Assembly: GCA_016187725.1 (NCBI GenBank)
Contig: JACPJE010000012.1
Location: 27,451-91,450, forward strand
DNA length: 64,000 nucleotides
Origin: Candidatus Latescibacterota bacterium
Lineage (GTDB): Bacteria; Latescibacterota; UBA2968; UBA8231
Direction: 5' to 3'
Part shown: positions 1-9,712 of the stretch, piece by piece
Layout of the letters: every line of letters starts with the position of its first letter
Numbering within the stretch: position 1 is the first letter of the stretch
The notes under the pieces: model-generated
Seen by the model: the letters and a program-made list of their open reading frames with translations, nothing else
What the model was told of the DNA's origin: nothing
Databases searched by the model: none
Position numbers and translations under genes: made by a program

Positions 1-128
1 CGGGTGGAGAAACCCGCTGGGGTGCGGTTTTCAAAGGTGGGAATAGCCCCGTACCCGGCCCGGCACAAAAACAGGCCGGCGGCCAGTGACCAGGCGATCA
101 GGGGGCAATGGGGCAGCGCGATTTTCAC
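1..128 (-). CDS. Secreted protein, N-terminal fragment running off the left edge
   Basis: A short open frame below the ORF track's length cut-off reads leftward from a GTG at 128-126 and stays open to the window edge. It begins VKIALPHCPLIAWSLAAG, a typical signal peptide (Lys, then a hydrophobic core), followed by AIPTFENRTPAGFS, which looks like the first residues of a mature exported protein. An AAGGA Shine-Dalgarno-like sequence lies about 8 bases upstream of the GTG. It is divergent from the next gene, which also encodes an exported protein. Only about 42 residues are visible, so no family can be named. The start and the reality of the gene are inferred from the signal peptide and ribosome site. 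Confidence 0.45.
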   Translation of the reverse strand, partial: MKIALPHCPLIAWSLAAGLFLCRAGYGAIPTFENRTPAGFST

Positions 129-471
129 TTCTCCATTCCTTCGGCAGCGCTGGACCGCCGCTTCGTGCGGCAGCAGGGCAACTGCCTTTGAGCAACTTCA
201 ATGCCACCCCCCCTTTGCCGCCTTGCAACTCCTTGGAAATGCTCTGCCTATTCCCCCTTTAGGCACCCTGTTCAACCCCGCACTCATCCAAAGGCGAGAA
301 ATAATTTCCCCCATCCTGGAGCATCTTTCCGCCCCTGCCCTCGTTTCCTCACTAGAAGGGACCTCCGGAAACTCTTGCCGCAGAGAGAAGAAGGGCACAG
401 ATGTCTGCTCGGAGCCCTTTGGCATAGGATTTGCCCTCTCTGGCAAGGTCTTTTTCCAGGGAGGGCTGCTC
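129..471. promoter_or_regulatory. Divergent intergenic region with a leader hairpin (375-446)
   Basis: No convincing gene is seen here. The ORF track extends the next gene through it from a GTG at 4, but that extension is low-complexity and precedes a proper signal peptide, so it is treated as non-coding. A long imperfect hairpin lies just upstream of the start at 472. TTGCC..AGAGAG at 375-387 pairs with CTCTCTGGCAA at 436-446, and AAGGGC pairs with GCCCTT inside it. It could shape the 5' leader of the exoprotein mRNA. No clear -35/-10 pair was recognised. Confidence 0.4.
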
Positions 472-3354
472 ATGGCACGAAGCTCAGGATGGCTGGGATT
501 ACTGGGGCTGATGTTTTTCATCTACATGGTGCCCGAAGCACTGCTGGCTGCCAAGCTGGAATTGCGCCAGGCCGGCACCGGCGACACCGATATTTCCGTG
601 GAGGTGGGGGACGAGTTCGAGGTGGAACTGTGGGTGGATGCCGAGAACCGGTCCATCTCTGGGGCCGCCATCTTCCTCAGCTTCGACGACCAGGTCCTGG
701 AACTGGTCGACCACGACCGTCCTGGCTACCTGCCTTTCAGGCCCGGGGCCTTCCTCCGCAACGGCGAGATCTACCGCAACACCCTGCTGGCTGCCGACGA
801 CCCGGCCGCTGCCGCTGCCGGCACCCAGGTGGACTACAGCGTGGTGCGCGCCAGCGACCAGGGGGCCGGCAGCGCCGCCACCTTCAGGCTGCGGACCAAG
901 GCCCCCTCTCCCCGCACAACCATCCGCATCGACGAGAGCGGCGGCCGGGAAACCCGCTTCTTCACGCCCGACGGGGCCCACCAGCCCTTCCAGTTCATCG
1001 CCCCCCTGCAGATCCAGGTCAAAGGCATCGAACTGGCCGGCATCCCCCAGCGCCTGGTGCTGGCCAGGGGCCAGGCCGACACTACCTCCCTGCAACTGGA
1101 CCATTTCCTCTTCGACCCGCTCTACGGTCCCCAGGACATCCAGTGGTTCGTCTCCCCCAGCCCCGCCCTCTCCCTCGAATTCGATGCCCAGACCCGCCTG
1201 GTGCGCCTGCAGGCGCCTGCGGGGGCCTCGCTGTGGGAGCAGCTGCGGCTCACCGCCACCAACCCGGACGGGCAGTCCGCTTCCGCCATTGTGGAAGTCT
1301 ACGTCGACGCCCCGCCCCAGCTGGCCGACGACCTGGGGCCGGTGGCCTTTGCCGAGGACCAGCCCTTCGAGTGGCCCCTGGAAAACCTGGTCAGTGATCC
1401 CGACTCCGGCCCCGACCGGCTGCAGTGGCAGTTCGAGGCGCCCCAGGAACTGGGCGCCTCGCTGGGGGTTTCTCCCCGCACCCTGCGCTTCTCCCCCCTC
1501 CCGGACTGGAACGGCGAGGGCGCGCTCACCCTGATGGTGGCCGACGAATTCGGTTTTGCCGACACCGCCCGGGTCTCCTTTGCGGTCGCTCCGGTGGCGG
1601 ATGCGCCCCGGTTCCGCATGGCGCCCAATATCCGCCTGATCCGCGGCCGGCAGGACAGCAGCCTGACCCGTCAGGCCCTGCTCAGCGACGCGGAGGAATC
1701 CCCTGATCAACTCGAACTCTCCTGGGAAGGCGCCGAGCACGTCGCCGTGCAGGAACGCGAAGGCCGGCTGGTGCTGGGGGCCTCCCTGGACTGGACCGGC
1801 ACCGAGGAGATCCGCCTGCGGGTGAGCGATGGGAGTGGCCTGAGCGCCCAGACCCCGCTGACCGTCAGCGTGGTGCCCTCCCTGCCCCCCGCCCTGCAGG
1901 AGGTGCCCCGCCGCAGAGGCATCGCCCCGGGCACGTATTTCGTCCTGGTCCTCGACTCCCTGGTGGTGGACCCCGACGACGAGGCCGGCAATCTGCGCTG
2001 GCAGGTGAGCGGCCAGCAGCAATTGAGCGCTGATCTGAGCGGCAACCGGGCCGTGCGCATCGAGGCCTCCGACTCCTTTGCCGGCACCGAATTGCTCCAC
2101 TTTGCCGTGGTCGATCCCAGCGGCGAAAGCGCCGGCTTCGACCTGCTGGTCTTTGCCGCCTCGGCCGACGGGGCGCCCACCATCGCCCCCCTGCCCGAAC
2201 TCTCGGTGCCCCTAGGCGGGGTGGACACCTCCCTGGATCTGGACGAATACCTCTTTGACCTGGACCAGGAGCCCTCGCAGATGGAGTGGTCTGCAGAGGC
2301 CATGGAGGGCGTGGAGCTGCGCATCGACCCCGACACCCACATGCTGGTGGTAAACCCTGCCATCGATACCCAATCCGGACTGCGCCAGGCCCAGCTGCGA
2401 GCGCGCGATCCGGACGGCCACGAAGCCCTGCAGACCCCCCTCCCTCACCTGATCGGGACCAGCGGCCCTGGCGACCCCGGTCCGGACAGCTCGCCGGCCC
2501 CCACAGTGCCGGTCCTGGCCTCCCTGCCCTCCCTCTCCATCCGGGCCGGCCAGTTCGACCAGAGCCTGGACCTGGACGATTTTGTCAGCCAGGCTGACCC
2601 TGCCACCCTCACCTGGGAGGTGCAGGCCCCCGAGCATCTGAGCGGATTGGTGGATGCCCAGAGCCACCGGCTGCTGGTATTGGCGGAAGCGGGATGGGAA
2701 GGCGAGGCTTTGCTGATCCTCAGGGCCAGGGATGCCCTGGGCAAGAGCGTGGAAGCAGTCCTGCGGGTCCTGGTGGTGCCGGCGGAACCGGCGCTGATCC
2801 TGCGGGAAACCCTGCAGGTGGACCTGCTGGAGGGCGATACCGAGATCCGCCTGCCCCTGAGCGATCTCTTCGAGGGACGGGAAATCCCAGAGGGCCTCAT
2901 TTGGGAGGCCAGCGGCAGCCAGCCCATCCAGATCAGCCAGGATGCCGGCGTGCTGATTCTCAAGAGCGGGCAGCCCTGGCAAGGGAACGAAACCATCACC
3001 CTGCAGGCGCGCGATACCCAGAACCACCTGGCCAGCGGCCAGCTGACCCTGCAGGTCTATCCCGCCGACGGCAGCGCCGGCCAGGAGGTGTCCGAATTCC
3101 GCCTGGCCCTGCTGCCCAATCCCCTCCAGCCCGAATACCTGGATCTCTTCGTGCTCAGCGACCGCCCTCTCTCCCAGACCCCGCGACTGCGCCTGCAGTC
3201 CGGATCAAACCTGGAGGTGATCCAGGTGGCTCCGGGCATCTGGCAGGGCAGCCATGTGCTGCAGCCGGGCGAAGCTGAAACCCTGGGCTTTTTGGCCCTG
3301 GCCCTGGATCAGGACCGGCAACTGCTCAAGAGCAGCCTGTCCTTCAGCAAGTAG
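472..3354 (+). CDS. Secreted cohesin/cadherin-like repeat exoprotein
   Basis: The ATG at 472 was chosen over the track's GTG at 4. It has an AGGGAGG ribosome site 7 bases upstream and is followed by a signal peptide (MARSSGWLGLLGLMFFIYM). The 960-residue product starts with a cohesin-like beta domain (about residues 28-175; ISGAAIFLSFDDQVLELVD). It continues with about seven cadherin/Ig-like repeats of roughly 90 residues that share the pattern L..L....D.D.....L.W. Such repeats serve in cell-surface adhesion or matrix binding. A C-terminal segment (about 875-960) with LLPNPLQPEYLDLFVLSD resembles terminal domains of exported FCB-group proteins. No catalytic domain is visible. Its 3' end overlaps the convergent glpD by 11 bases. 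Function beyond an extracellular structural or adhesive role is unknown. Confidence 0.75.
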   Translation: MARSSGWLGLLGLMFFIYMVPEALLAAKLELRQAGTGDTDISVEVGDEFEVELWVDAENRSISGAAIFLSFDDQVLELVDHDRPGYLPFRPGAFLRNGEIYRNTLLAADDPAAAAAGTQVDYSVVRASDQGAGSAATFRLRTKAPSPRTTIRIDESGGRETRFFTPDGAHQPFQFIAPLQIQVKGIELAGIPQRLVLARGQADTTSLQLDHFLFDPLYGPQDIQWFVSPSPALSLEFDAQTRLVRLQAPAGASLWEQLRLTATNPDGQSASAIVEVYVDAPPQLADDLGPVAFAEDQPFEWPLENLVSDPDSGPDRLQWQFEAPQELGASLGVSPRTLRFSPLPDWNGEGALTLMVADEFGFADTARVSFAVAPVADAPRFRMAPNIRLIRGRQDSSLTRQALLSDAEESPDQLELSWEGAEHVAVQEREGRLVLGASLDWTGTEEIRLRVSDGSGLSAQTPLTVSVVPSLPPALQEVPRRRGIAPGTYFVLVLDSLVVDPDDEAGNLRWQVSGQQQLSADLSGNRAVRIEASDSFAGTELLHFAVVDPSGESAGFDLLVFAASADGAPTIAPLPELSVPLGGVDTSLDLDEYLFDLDQEPSQMEWSAEAMEGVELRIDPDTHMLVVNPAIDTQSGLRQAQLRARDPDGHEALQTPLPHLIGTSGPGDPGPDSSPAPTVPVLASLPSLSIRAGQFDQSLDLDDFVSQADPATLTWEVQAPEHLSGLVDAQSHRLLVLAEAGWEGEALLILRARDALGKSVEAVLRVLVVPAEPALILRETLQVDLLEGDTEIRLPLSDLFEGREIPEGLIWEASGSQPIQISQDAGVLILKSGQPWQGNETITLQARDTQNHLASGQLTLQVYPADGSAGQEVSEFRLALLPNPLQPEYLDLFVLSDRPLSQTPRLRLQSGSNLEVIQVAPGIWQGSHVLQPGEAETLGFLALALDQDRQLLKSSLSFSK

Positions 3355-4921
3355 GGGGTAGGTACCCCGAAGCCAGGCGCGTGTACTCCTCCACCTGACC
3401 CTTCTCCCAGGCTTCGTCCCGCCCCAACTCACTCGCCAGCACCTGCGCCACTGCAGGCGCCGCCTCCACCGAGGCGCGCGCGTCCAGCAACAGACTGCGG
3501 GTGCGCCGGGCCAGCACGTCCTCCAGGGTGCGCGCCATCTCCGCCCGCGCCGCCCACACCACCTGCCCCATGAGGTAAGGCAAGCGCGGATGCAGCGGCT
3601 GGGCCCACACCGAGTCTGCAGCAATCAATTCCTCCACCCTCCCCCTTTCCGCCCCGTACGGATGCAGCGGGTCCTCCCATCCCGAACCCAACTCTTCCCT
3701 GGGCATCCAGCCCTGCAGGCGCAGTTCCTCGGTGGCGCAGGCACACACCGGTAACCCCCCCACCAAGGCCGCTGCATCCACCGTGTCCTGGGCCATCCGC
3801 CGGTAGGTGGTCCACTTGCCCCCGATGACGCTGACCAACCCGGCTGGCGAAACCAGCACCAGGTGCTCGCGGCCCACCGCCTTGGAGGCCCGCCCCGCCC
3901 GCTTGCCCTGCACCAGGGGCCGTTGTCCGGCGAAACAGCTGAGGATATCGGCGCGGCCCGGATCGCGCCGCAGATAACGGGCCGCGTTGCGCAGGATGAA
4001 GTCCACCTCCTCGGCCAGGGGCTTGGGCTCCAGCTCGGGCCAGGGCATGGCCGTGTCCGTGGTCCCCACCAGCACCCGCTGGTGCCAGGGGATCACAAAG
4101 AGCACCCGGCCGTCGTCGGTGTGGGGCACCATGATGGCTGCCTCGCCGGGCTGGAAGGCCGCGTCAAGCACCAGGTGTACGCCCTGGCTGGGCGCCAGCA
4201 GGGGTTTGCTGGAGGGCTCGTCCAGATGGCGCAGCTGGTCGGCGAAGACCCCGGTGGCATTGACCACCACCCGACCCTTCAACTCGTGGACCTGTCCCTT
4301 TTCCTCGTCCACCCCCCGCACCCCCTCCACCATCCCTTTGCCCTTGAGCAGCCCCTCCACCCGCAGGTAGTTCAGCAACACTGCCCCGTGGTCAGCGGCA
4401 GTGCGGGCCAGGGCCAGGGCCAGGCGCGCGTCGTCGAACTGGGCGTCGTGGTACACCACCCCGCCCAGCAGACGGTGGGTCTCCACGTTGGGGATCTGTT
4501 CCAGGGTCTGGCGCGGGTCCAGGAGCCGGGAGGGGGCCAGCTTCAACTCCCCGGCCAACCGGTCGTAGAGCTTGAGCCCAACTCCGTAGAAGGGCCCTTC
4601 CCACCACCGGTACCGGGGCACCACAAAGGCCAGGTCGCGCACCAGGTGGGGCGCGTTGCGGAAGATCAGCCCCCGTTCCCGCAGGGCCTCCACCACCAGC
4701 GAGACATTGCCTTGCTTGAGGTAGCGCACCCCCCCATGCACCAGCTTGGTGCTGCGGCTCGAAGTCCCCTGGGCAAAATCCCGCTGTTCAAGGAGTAGGG
4801 TCCGGTACCCGCGCGTCTGGGCATCCACCGCTACCCCTAATCCCGTGGCCCCCCCGCCCACCACGATCAGGTCCCAGACCTCGTCCCCCAGCCTGCCCAG
4901 CATTTGCTCCCGGTCCATCAT
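3344..4921 (-). CDS. glpD: Glycerol-3-phosphate dehydrogenase, FAD-dependent
   Basis: The enzyme oxidises sn-glycerol 3-phosphate to dihydroxyacetone phosphate at the membrane and feeds electrons to quinone. The 525-residue length fits the family. A Rossmann FAD motif ([13 protein letters not shown], about 17-28) is followed by the family signature [10 protein letters not shown] and a C-terminal helical domain. The start MMDREQ lies at an ATGATG where the TGA of glpK overlaps, so translation is coupled to glpK. The track fuses this frame with an upstream shadow (3344-6151); that longer ORF is not real. The gene ends 11 bases inside the convergent exoprotein gene. Confidence 0.95.
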   Translation of the reverse strand: MMDREQMLGRLGDEVWDLIVVGGGATGLGVAVDAQTRGYRTLLLEQRDFAQGTSSRSTKLVHGGVRYLKQGNVSLVVEALRERGLIFRNAPHLVRDLAFVVPRYRWWEGPFYGVGLKLYDRLAGELKLAPSRLLDPRQTLEQIPNVETHRLLGGVVYHDAQFDDARLALALARTAADHGAVLLNYLRVEGLLKGKGMVEGVRGVDEEKGQVHELKGRVVVNATGVFADQLRHLDEPSSKPLLAPSQGVHLVLDAAFQPGEAAIMVPHTDDGRVLFVIPWHQRVLVGTTDTAMPWPELEPKPLAEEVDFILRNAARYLRRDPGRADILSCFAGQRPLVQGKRAGRASKAVGREHLVLVSPAGLVSVIGGKWTTYRRMAQDTVDAAALVGGLPVCACATEELRLQGWMPREELGSGWEDPLHPYGAERGRVEELIAADSVWAQPLHPRLPYLMGQVVWAARAEMARTLEDVLARRTRSLLLDARASVEAAPAVAQVLASELGRDEAWEKGQVEEYTRLASGYLPPTC

Positions 4922-6408
4922 TGCCCTCCCCAGCCCAGGCTGCGCTCCAATGCCCGGTGCCAGCGCTCCTTGAGTGCCTCCCGAGCCCCAGCCGCCATGC
5001 CCGGCTCGAAGCGCCGTTCCAATCTCCACTGACCCGCCAGTGCCGCCACCTCCGGCCACAGCCCCACCCCCAGACCCGCCAGGTACGCCGCCCCCAGAGC
5101 CGTGGTCTCGGTCAGCGCTGGCCGCTCCACCGGGATGCCCAGCACGTCGGCCTGCATTTGCATCAGCAGATCGCTGGCCGACGCGCCGCCGTCTACCCGC
5201 AGGGCGCTCAACCCCACCCCGGCATCCGCCTCCATGGCCTCCAGCAGATCGGCCACCTGCAGGGCAATGCCCTCCAGGGTGGCCCGGGCCAGGTGGGCGG
5301 CGGTGGTCCCCCGAGTCAACCCGAAGATAGTCCCCCGCGCCTCCGGGTCCCAGTGCGGAGCGCCCAGGCCGGCAAAGGCCGGCACCACCACCACCCCACC
5401 GCTGTTTGGCACGCTGGCCGCCAGCTCGTTTACCTGGGGTGCCGAATCGATGATCCCCAATCCGTCGCGCAGCCACTGGATGGCGGCTCCCCCCACAAAG
5501 ACGCTCCCCTCCAGGGCGTATTCGGGGGGCTGGCCTTCCAGTTGCCAGGCTGCGGTGCTCAGCAGGCGGTGGTGGCTGATGATTGGCTCGGTGCCGGTGT
5601 GGCGCAGGAGGAAGCAGCCCGTGCCATAAGTATTCTTGGCCAGGCCGGGCCGGGTGCACTGCTGCCCAAAGAGGGCGGCCTGCTGATCCCCGGCCATCCC
5701 GGCGATGGGGATGGATGCCCCCAGAAGTGCGGGCAGGGTCCGGGCCACCACCCCGCTGCTGGGCGCGATGCGGGGCAGCAACTCGGGGGGGATGCCGAAG
5801 AGGTCCAGCAACTCCTGGTCCCAGGTGCCCCGGCGCAGGTCCAGCAGCAGGGTGCGGCTGGCGTTGGTAATATCGGTCAGATGCTCGCCGCCGCTCAGCT
5901 TCCAGACCAGCCACGAATCGACGGTGCCGGCGGCCAGTTCCCCTTTTTCGGCACGTCCCCGGGCGCCGGGCACGTGGTCCAGCAGCCAGGCGATCTTGGT
6001 GGCCGAGAAATAGGGATCCAGGAGCAGGCCGGTCTTCTCCCTGACCAGGTCCTCGCAGCCCTCTTCCCTCAGGCGGGCGCAGTGCCCTGCAGTGCGGCGG
6101 TCCTGCCAGACCAGGGCCCGGTGCAGGGGCGCCCCGCTGGCCCGCTCCCACAGCAGGGCGGTCTCCCGCTGGTTGGCGATGCCGATGGCCGCCACCTCCG
6201 CCGGGCCCACACCCGCCCTGGCCAGGACCTGCCTGGCCATATCCAACTGGGTCTGCCAGATCTCCTCGGGATCGTGCTCCACCCAGCCGGGCCGGGGATA
6301 GTGCTGGGTGAGGGGCTCCTGGGCCTGGGCCACCATCTCGCCGGTCTCGTCGAAAAGCAGGGCCCGCGAACTGCTGGTCCCCTGGTCCAGGGCCAGGATA
6401 TGGGGCAT
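4918..6408 (-). CDS. glpK: Glycerol kinase
   Basis: The enzyme phosphorylates glycerol with ATP to give glycerol 3-phosphate, the substrate of the adjacent glpD. The 496-residue product is full length for the FGGY family. It starts with the ATPase-fold motif [16 protein letters not shown], and it contains [13 protein letters not shown], the NTYGTGCF segment and [11 protein letters not shown] of the second domain. A strong AAAGGAGG ribosome site precedes the ATG, and a plausible promoter lies upstream. No glycerol facilitator is present. A GDPD-family diesterase at 32.4-33.3 kb could supply more glycerol phosphate. Confidence 0.96.
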   Translation of the reverse strand: MPHILALDQGTSSSRALLFDETGEMVAQAQEPLTQHYPRPGWVEHDPEEIWQTQLDMARQVLARAGVGPAEVAAIGIANQRETALLWERASGAPLHRALVWQDRRTAGHCARLREEGCEDLVREKTGLLLDPYFSATKIAWLLDHVPGARGRAEKGELAAGTVDSWLVWKLSGGEHLTDITNASRTLLLDLRRGTWDQELLDLFGIPPELLPRIAPSSGVVARTLPALLGASIPIAGMAGDQQAALFGQQCTRPGLAKNTYGTGCFLLRHTGTEPIISHHRLLSTAAWQLEGQPPEYALEGSVFVGGAAIQWLRDGLGIIDSAPQVNELAASVPNSGGVVVVPAFAGLGAPHWDPEARGTIFGLTRGTTAAHLARATLEGIALQVADLLEAMEADAGVGLSALRVDGGASASDLLMQMQADVLGIPVERPALTETTALGAAYLAGLGVGLWPEVAALAGQWRLERRFEPGMAAGAREALKERWHRALERSLGWGGQ

Positions 6409-6442
6409 GAATCCCTCCTTTGGCGCGTTCCTGTTCCTGCCT

Positions 6443-6472
6443 ATATTACTGCGTCGCCCACCCCCCTGCCAA
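6443..6472 (-). promoter_or_regulatory. Candidate sigma70-type promoter for glpK-glpD
   Basis: Read on the minus strand, TTGGCA (6472-6467) and TAATAT (6448-6443) are separated by 18 bases, in the short divergent gap upstream of glpK. Both hexamers are close to consensus. No catabolite or glycerol-repressor site was recognised. Confidence 0.35.
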
Positions 6473-6496
6473 CCGGCCAGCCGAGGAGCCAGCCAG

Positions 6497-7222
6497 ATGA
6501 CCGAAACCGAGATCTACGAATTCGACCTGAACGGATACATCATCTTCCGCGACCTGATTCCCCCCGACCTGGTGCGCCGCATGAACGAGCGCATCGACGC
6601 CGACCAGGCCGGTGAGTTCCCCCACAGCTTCCAGTTCCTCCACCTCGACCCCTGCTTCATGGAATTGATGGCCCACCCGCGCACCCTGCATATCATGCGC
6701 ACCATCATCGGCGACTGGCTGCGCTTGGACCACACCTACGGCCTGCAGATGAACAAGGAGACCGAGGTGCGCGAGAACCTGCACGGCGGCCTGCGCGCCG
6801 ACCAGGGCGAGCACCAGTACCAGTGGGCTTACAACCGGATGTGGAACGGCCTGATCGTGGTGATGTACGCCCTCGAAGACGTCCCCCCCGGGGCCGGCGG
6901 TCTGATCGTGGTCCCCGGCAGCCACAAGGCGGCCCTCAACAGCTACAAACCCGAGGTCTACTCGCACCTGGTGGTCAATCCTTCGTTCAAGGCCGGCGAC
7001 CTGCTCATCTTCACCGAGGCCCTGGTCCACGGGACCCGCAAATGGATCGCCCCCGGGCGCCGGCGGGCCCTGCTCTACAAATACTCCCCCGGGTACTCCA
7101 CCTGGGGCGACGCCGCCAATCTCAAGAAGTACGAGGCCATGGCCACCACCCAGCTGCAGCGCGACCTCTTGCGACCGCCCTACGTGGGCAAACGCACCCC
7201 GCTCGACTTTCCAGAGGTCTGA
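6497..7222 (+). CDS. Phytanoyl-CoA dioxygenase (PhyH) family protein
   Basis: This is a predicted cytosolic Fe(II)/2-oxoglutarate-dependent oxygenase. The start at 6497 ([14 protein letters not shown]) follows a GAGGAG site and gives 241 residues; the track's upstream extension is the glpK antisense. Family features are the N-terminal [14 protein letters not shown] stretch, the central [13 protein letters not shown] block, the distal iron-ligand region [11 protein letters not shown] and a downstream Arg cluster for oxoglutarate. The proximal site reads LHGGLRAD rather than the HxD with two-residue spacing seen in the three other PhyH genes here. It therefore belongs to a different branch of the family. 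The substrate is unknown. It is divergent from glpK and followed by a separate gene after about 107 bases. Confidence 0.8.
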   Translation: MTETEIYEFDLNGYIIFRDLIPPDLVRRMNERIDADQAGEFPHSFQFLHLDPCFMELMAHPRTLHIMRTIIGDWLRLDHTYGLQMNKETEVRENLHGGLRADQGEHQYQWAYNRMWNGLIVVMYALEDVPPGAGGLIVVPGSHKAALNSYKPEVYSHLVVNPSFKAGDLLIFTEALVHGTRKWIAPGRRRALLYKYSPGYSTWGDAANLKKYEAMATTQLQRDLLRPPYVGKRTPLDFPEV

Positions 7223-7329
7223 GGCCATGCTCAAGCAAGGCGCCTGGGCCTGAAGCCCCCGGCGCACCGGGAACTGCCCCTTCGAGTATATTCTGAAGTA
7301 CCAGTCCTCCTCGCCCCCAGAGGTGTCCC

Positions 7330-9651
7330 ATGCCCACCTCAGTTCTCCTCCTCCTCGCCCTGCCCACCCTCCTGGGCGCCGATGAATTGCGCTTCGACAC
7401 CCCGCAGGAATGGCAGACCTGGAAGTTGCCCCTGGGCGCAGTGGAATTCACCTCGACCGGCGACCTCAAGCCCGTCCAGATCCGCAAGAACACCAATGCT
7501 TCCCTGGACGCCCTGCACTACGGGGGCGGCATCCGCAGCGCGGGGGGAGCTGATCAGCGCGCTGCCCTCTCGGTACTGGATGGCGATCTCAATACGGGCT
7601 GGTCCCCCGACCCGGAGGCGCCCCTGGAAGACCGCTTCATCGAAATCGACCTGGGCCGGGGGGTCTCGGCCTACCGGGTGACCCTGCTCTTCGCCGAGGA
7701 CGCCCCGCCCTTCGAACTCTTCGACCTGCTGCTCTCCACCGGGGAGCAGCAGCTCGACCAGATCGCCAATCCCATCCCCAACACCCTGGTCTACCGCATC
7801 AGCGAGCGCTTCAAGGAGAACACCAGACACCGGCTGGTCTACCAGCTGGACCGGCCGGAGCACACCCCCATCCAGTACCTGCGCATCGCGGTCCTCAAAA
7901 GCCCGCCAGGCGCCCGGCTGGCCGAGGTGGAGGTGGAGGGCATCGGCGACAACCTGCTGCTCGATCTGGGCCAGAAGGGCGGCGACATCCAGATCATCGT
8001 CGACACCAGCAAACCGGACGAAGCCGTGCAGACGGGCAATGCCCAGGCCCTCACCGACGGCGACCTGAACACCCGCTGGCAGCAGCGCAACGAGCCGCGC
8101 GCCCCCTACGACATCTGGGGCAATATCACCCTCGACCTGGGCGCCGTGTACTGGGTGGACTGGTTCCGCCTCATCGGCGGGGTGGTGGTGCGTTCCGGCT
8201 CGGGGGGCGGCATCACCACCGCCCACTACGTCTCCCGGCGCAGCTTCATCTACAAGTACTACGAAGTGCTCACCTCCGACGGCTCCCTGGCACCAGACGG
8301 CAGCCGGGTGTGGACCAAGCACTACGCCGACTATCCCACCCAGGAATCCTTCACCATGGGCATGGCCGACCACAAGTTCGACCCCCTCCCCACCCGCTAC
8401 GTCCGGTTCGTCTGGCGGGTATGGGACGCCGCCTGCGCCGTGGCCGTGGGCGGCACCCAGGGCAGGACCTCCCAGTTCTGCCTGGTGACCGGTGCCACCG
8501 AGGAACTACAAGTTTTCGGCGAGGGTTATCCGCAGTCCCTGGAGTTCTCCTCTCCCACCATCGACCTGAGTGCCGGCAAGAATCTGCAGCGCATCTCGTG
8601 GCAGGCCAACACCCCCCCAGGCACCCGCCTCGAGATCCGCAGCCGCACCGGCAACGAGGTGGTCCAGCAGCTGACCTTCCGCGACAAGGACGGCAAGGAG
8701 GTCACCCAGAAGAAATACGAGAAACTCATCCCCTCCTTCCGCGGCCCCGTCGACACCCTGCTGGTGGCCGGCGGCGACTGGAGCCCCTGGAGCAAGATCT
8801 ACGGCGCCTCCGGCGAGGCCTTCCACTCCCCCTCGCCCCGGCGCTACCTGGAACTCAACGCCCGCCTGACCAGCGACAACCCCGATCAGGGGGCCAGCCT
8901 GGACTGGCTGGCTCTCGAATACACCTCTCCCCTGGCCAGCCGGGCCATCGGCGAGATCTCCCCCCCGGAGGTGCGCCCTGGCGAACCCACCGAATTCTCC
9001 TACTTCCTGCGACCCGAGGGCGCCGCCCCCGGCCTGGACCAGCTGGCCATCGAAGCCACCGTGCCCCTGCGCTTCACCGCCGCCTATGTGGACCAGCAGC
9101 CGGTGGAGGCCGAGGCGGATTCCACTCCCGCCGGCTTCCAGGTCAAGTTCCCCCGCCCGCTGCGCTCCGATCAGCTGGTGGAGCTGCGCTTCTCCTCGGC
9201 GGTCTTCCTCCAGTCCACCCGCTTCGACCTGTTTCTGGAGGACAGCCGCTCCAAGGTGCGCCAGCCCGCCGAGCCGGGCGACGCCACCCAACTGGCCGAG
9301 AGCAACTCCAACGTCGTGCGCCTGCCGGTAGCCGACCATCTGCTGGCCAACCTCTCCCTGGCCGCGGTCTTCACCCCCAACGGGGACGGGATCAACGACC
9401 AGTTGCAGGTCTCCCTGGACCTGGTCAATGTGCTGGCCCCCCGGCCTCTGCGCCTGCGCCTCTACGACCTGGCCGGCAGGCTGGTCTACGCCGCAGAAAA
9501 GCAGGCCATGGCCGGCCGCCAGGAGTTTTCCTGGAACGGCCGGGGAGCCGGCGGCCAGCTGCTGCCTCCCGGCCTCTACCTGCTCGAACTGACCATCGAG
9601 GGCGATGCCCGCCAGGAAAACACCCGGCGCGTGGTGCAGGTGGTGTACTGA
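7330..9651 (+). CDS. Secreted discoidin-like protein with gliding-type C-terminal domain
   Basis: The 773-residue exported protein begins with a short signal peptide (MPTSVLLLLALPTLLGADEL). Two galactose-binding-like (F5/8 type C/discoidin) segments can be picked out at about 60-210 and 225-400. Their hallmarks are VLDGDLNTGWSPD...FIEIDLGRGV and ALTDGDLNTRWQQ...NITLDLGAVYWV. A third beta-rich region follows. The last 100 residues (FTPNGDGINDQLQVSL...LYDLAGRLVY...GLYLLELTI) match the CHU_C/FlgD-like C-terminal domain common in type IX-type secretion of FCB bacteria. A role in binding carbohydrate on the cell surface is likely. It lies directly upstream of a sugar ABC importer, which supports a link to glycan use. 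Confidence 0.75.
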   Translation: MPTSVLLLLALPTLLGADELRFDTPQEWQTWKLPLGAVEFTSTGDLKPVQIRKNTNASLDALHYGGGIRSAGGADQRAALSVLDGDLNTGWSPDPEAPLEDRFIEIDLGRGVSAYRVTLLFAEDAPPFELFDLLLSTGEQQLDQIANPIPNTLVYRISERFKENTRHRLVYQLDRPEHTPIQYLRIAVLKSPPGARLAEVEVEGIGDNLLLDLGQKGGDIQIIVDTSKPDEAVQTGNAQALTDGDLNTRWQQRNEPRAPYDIWGNITLDLGAVYWVDWFRLIGGVVVRSGSGGGITTAHYVSRRSFIYKYYEVLTSDGSLAPDGSRVWTKHYADYPTQESFTMGMADHKFDPLPTRYVRFVWRVWDAACAVAVGGTQGRTSQFCLVTGATEELQVFGEGYPQSLEFSSPTIDLSAGKNLQRISWQANTPPGTRLEIRSRTGNEVVQQLTFRDKDGKEVTQKKYEKLIPSFRGPVDTLLVAGGDWSPWSKIYGASGEAFHSPSPRRYLELNARLTSDNPDQGASLDWLALEYTSPLASRAIGEISPPEVRPGEPTEFSYFLRPEGAAPGLDQLAIEATVPLRFTAAYVDQQPVEAEADSTPAGFQVKFPRPLRSDQLVELRFSSAVFLQSTRFDLFLEDSRSKVRQPAEPGDATQLAESNSNVVRLPVADHLLANLSLAAVFTPNGDGINDQLQVSLDLVNVLAPRPLRLRLYDLAGRLVYAAEKQAMAGRQEFSWNGRGAGGQLLPPGLYLLELTIEGDARQENTRRVVQVVY

Positions 9652-9712
9652 CCTTTGACAGGTCCCCTTCGCCCGGTTACATTCCTGCACCTTCTCTTTC
9701 TGCTGGCTGCCT

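Noticed and set aside
4-471. N-terminal extension of the exoprotein from the GTG at 4
   Set aside because: A signal peptide with a good ribosome site starts at 472. The extension has no family likeness and overlaps the divergent partial gene.
3344-6151. 935-residue ORF covering glpD and part of glpK
   Set aside because: Only the last 525 residues are GlpD. The upstream part is a shadow frame of glpK, which has its own clear protein and ends at the glpD ATG.
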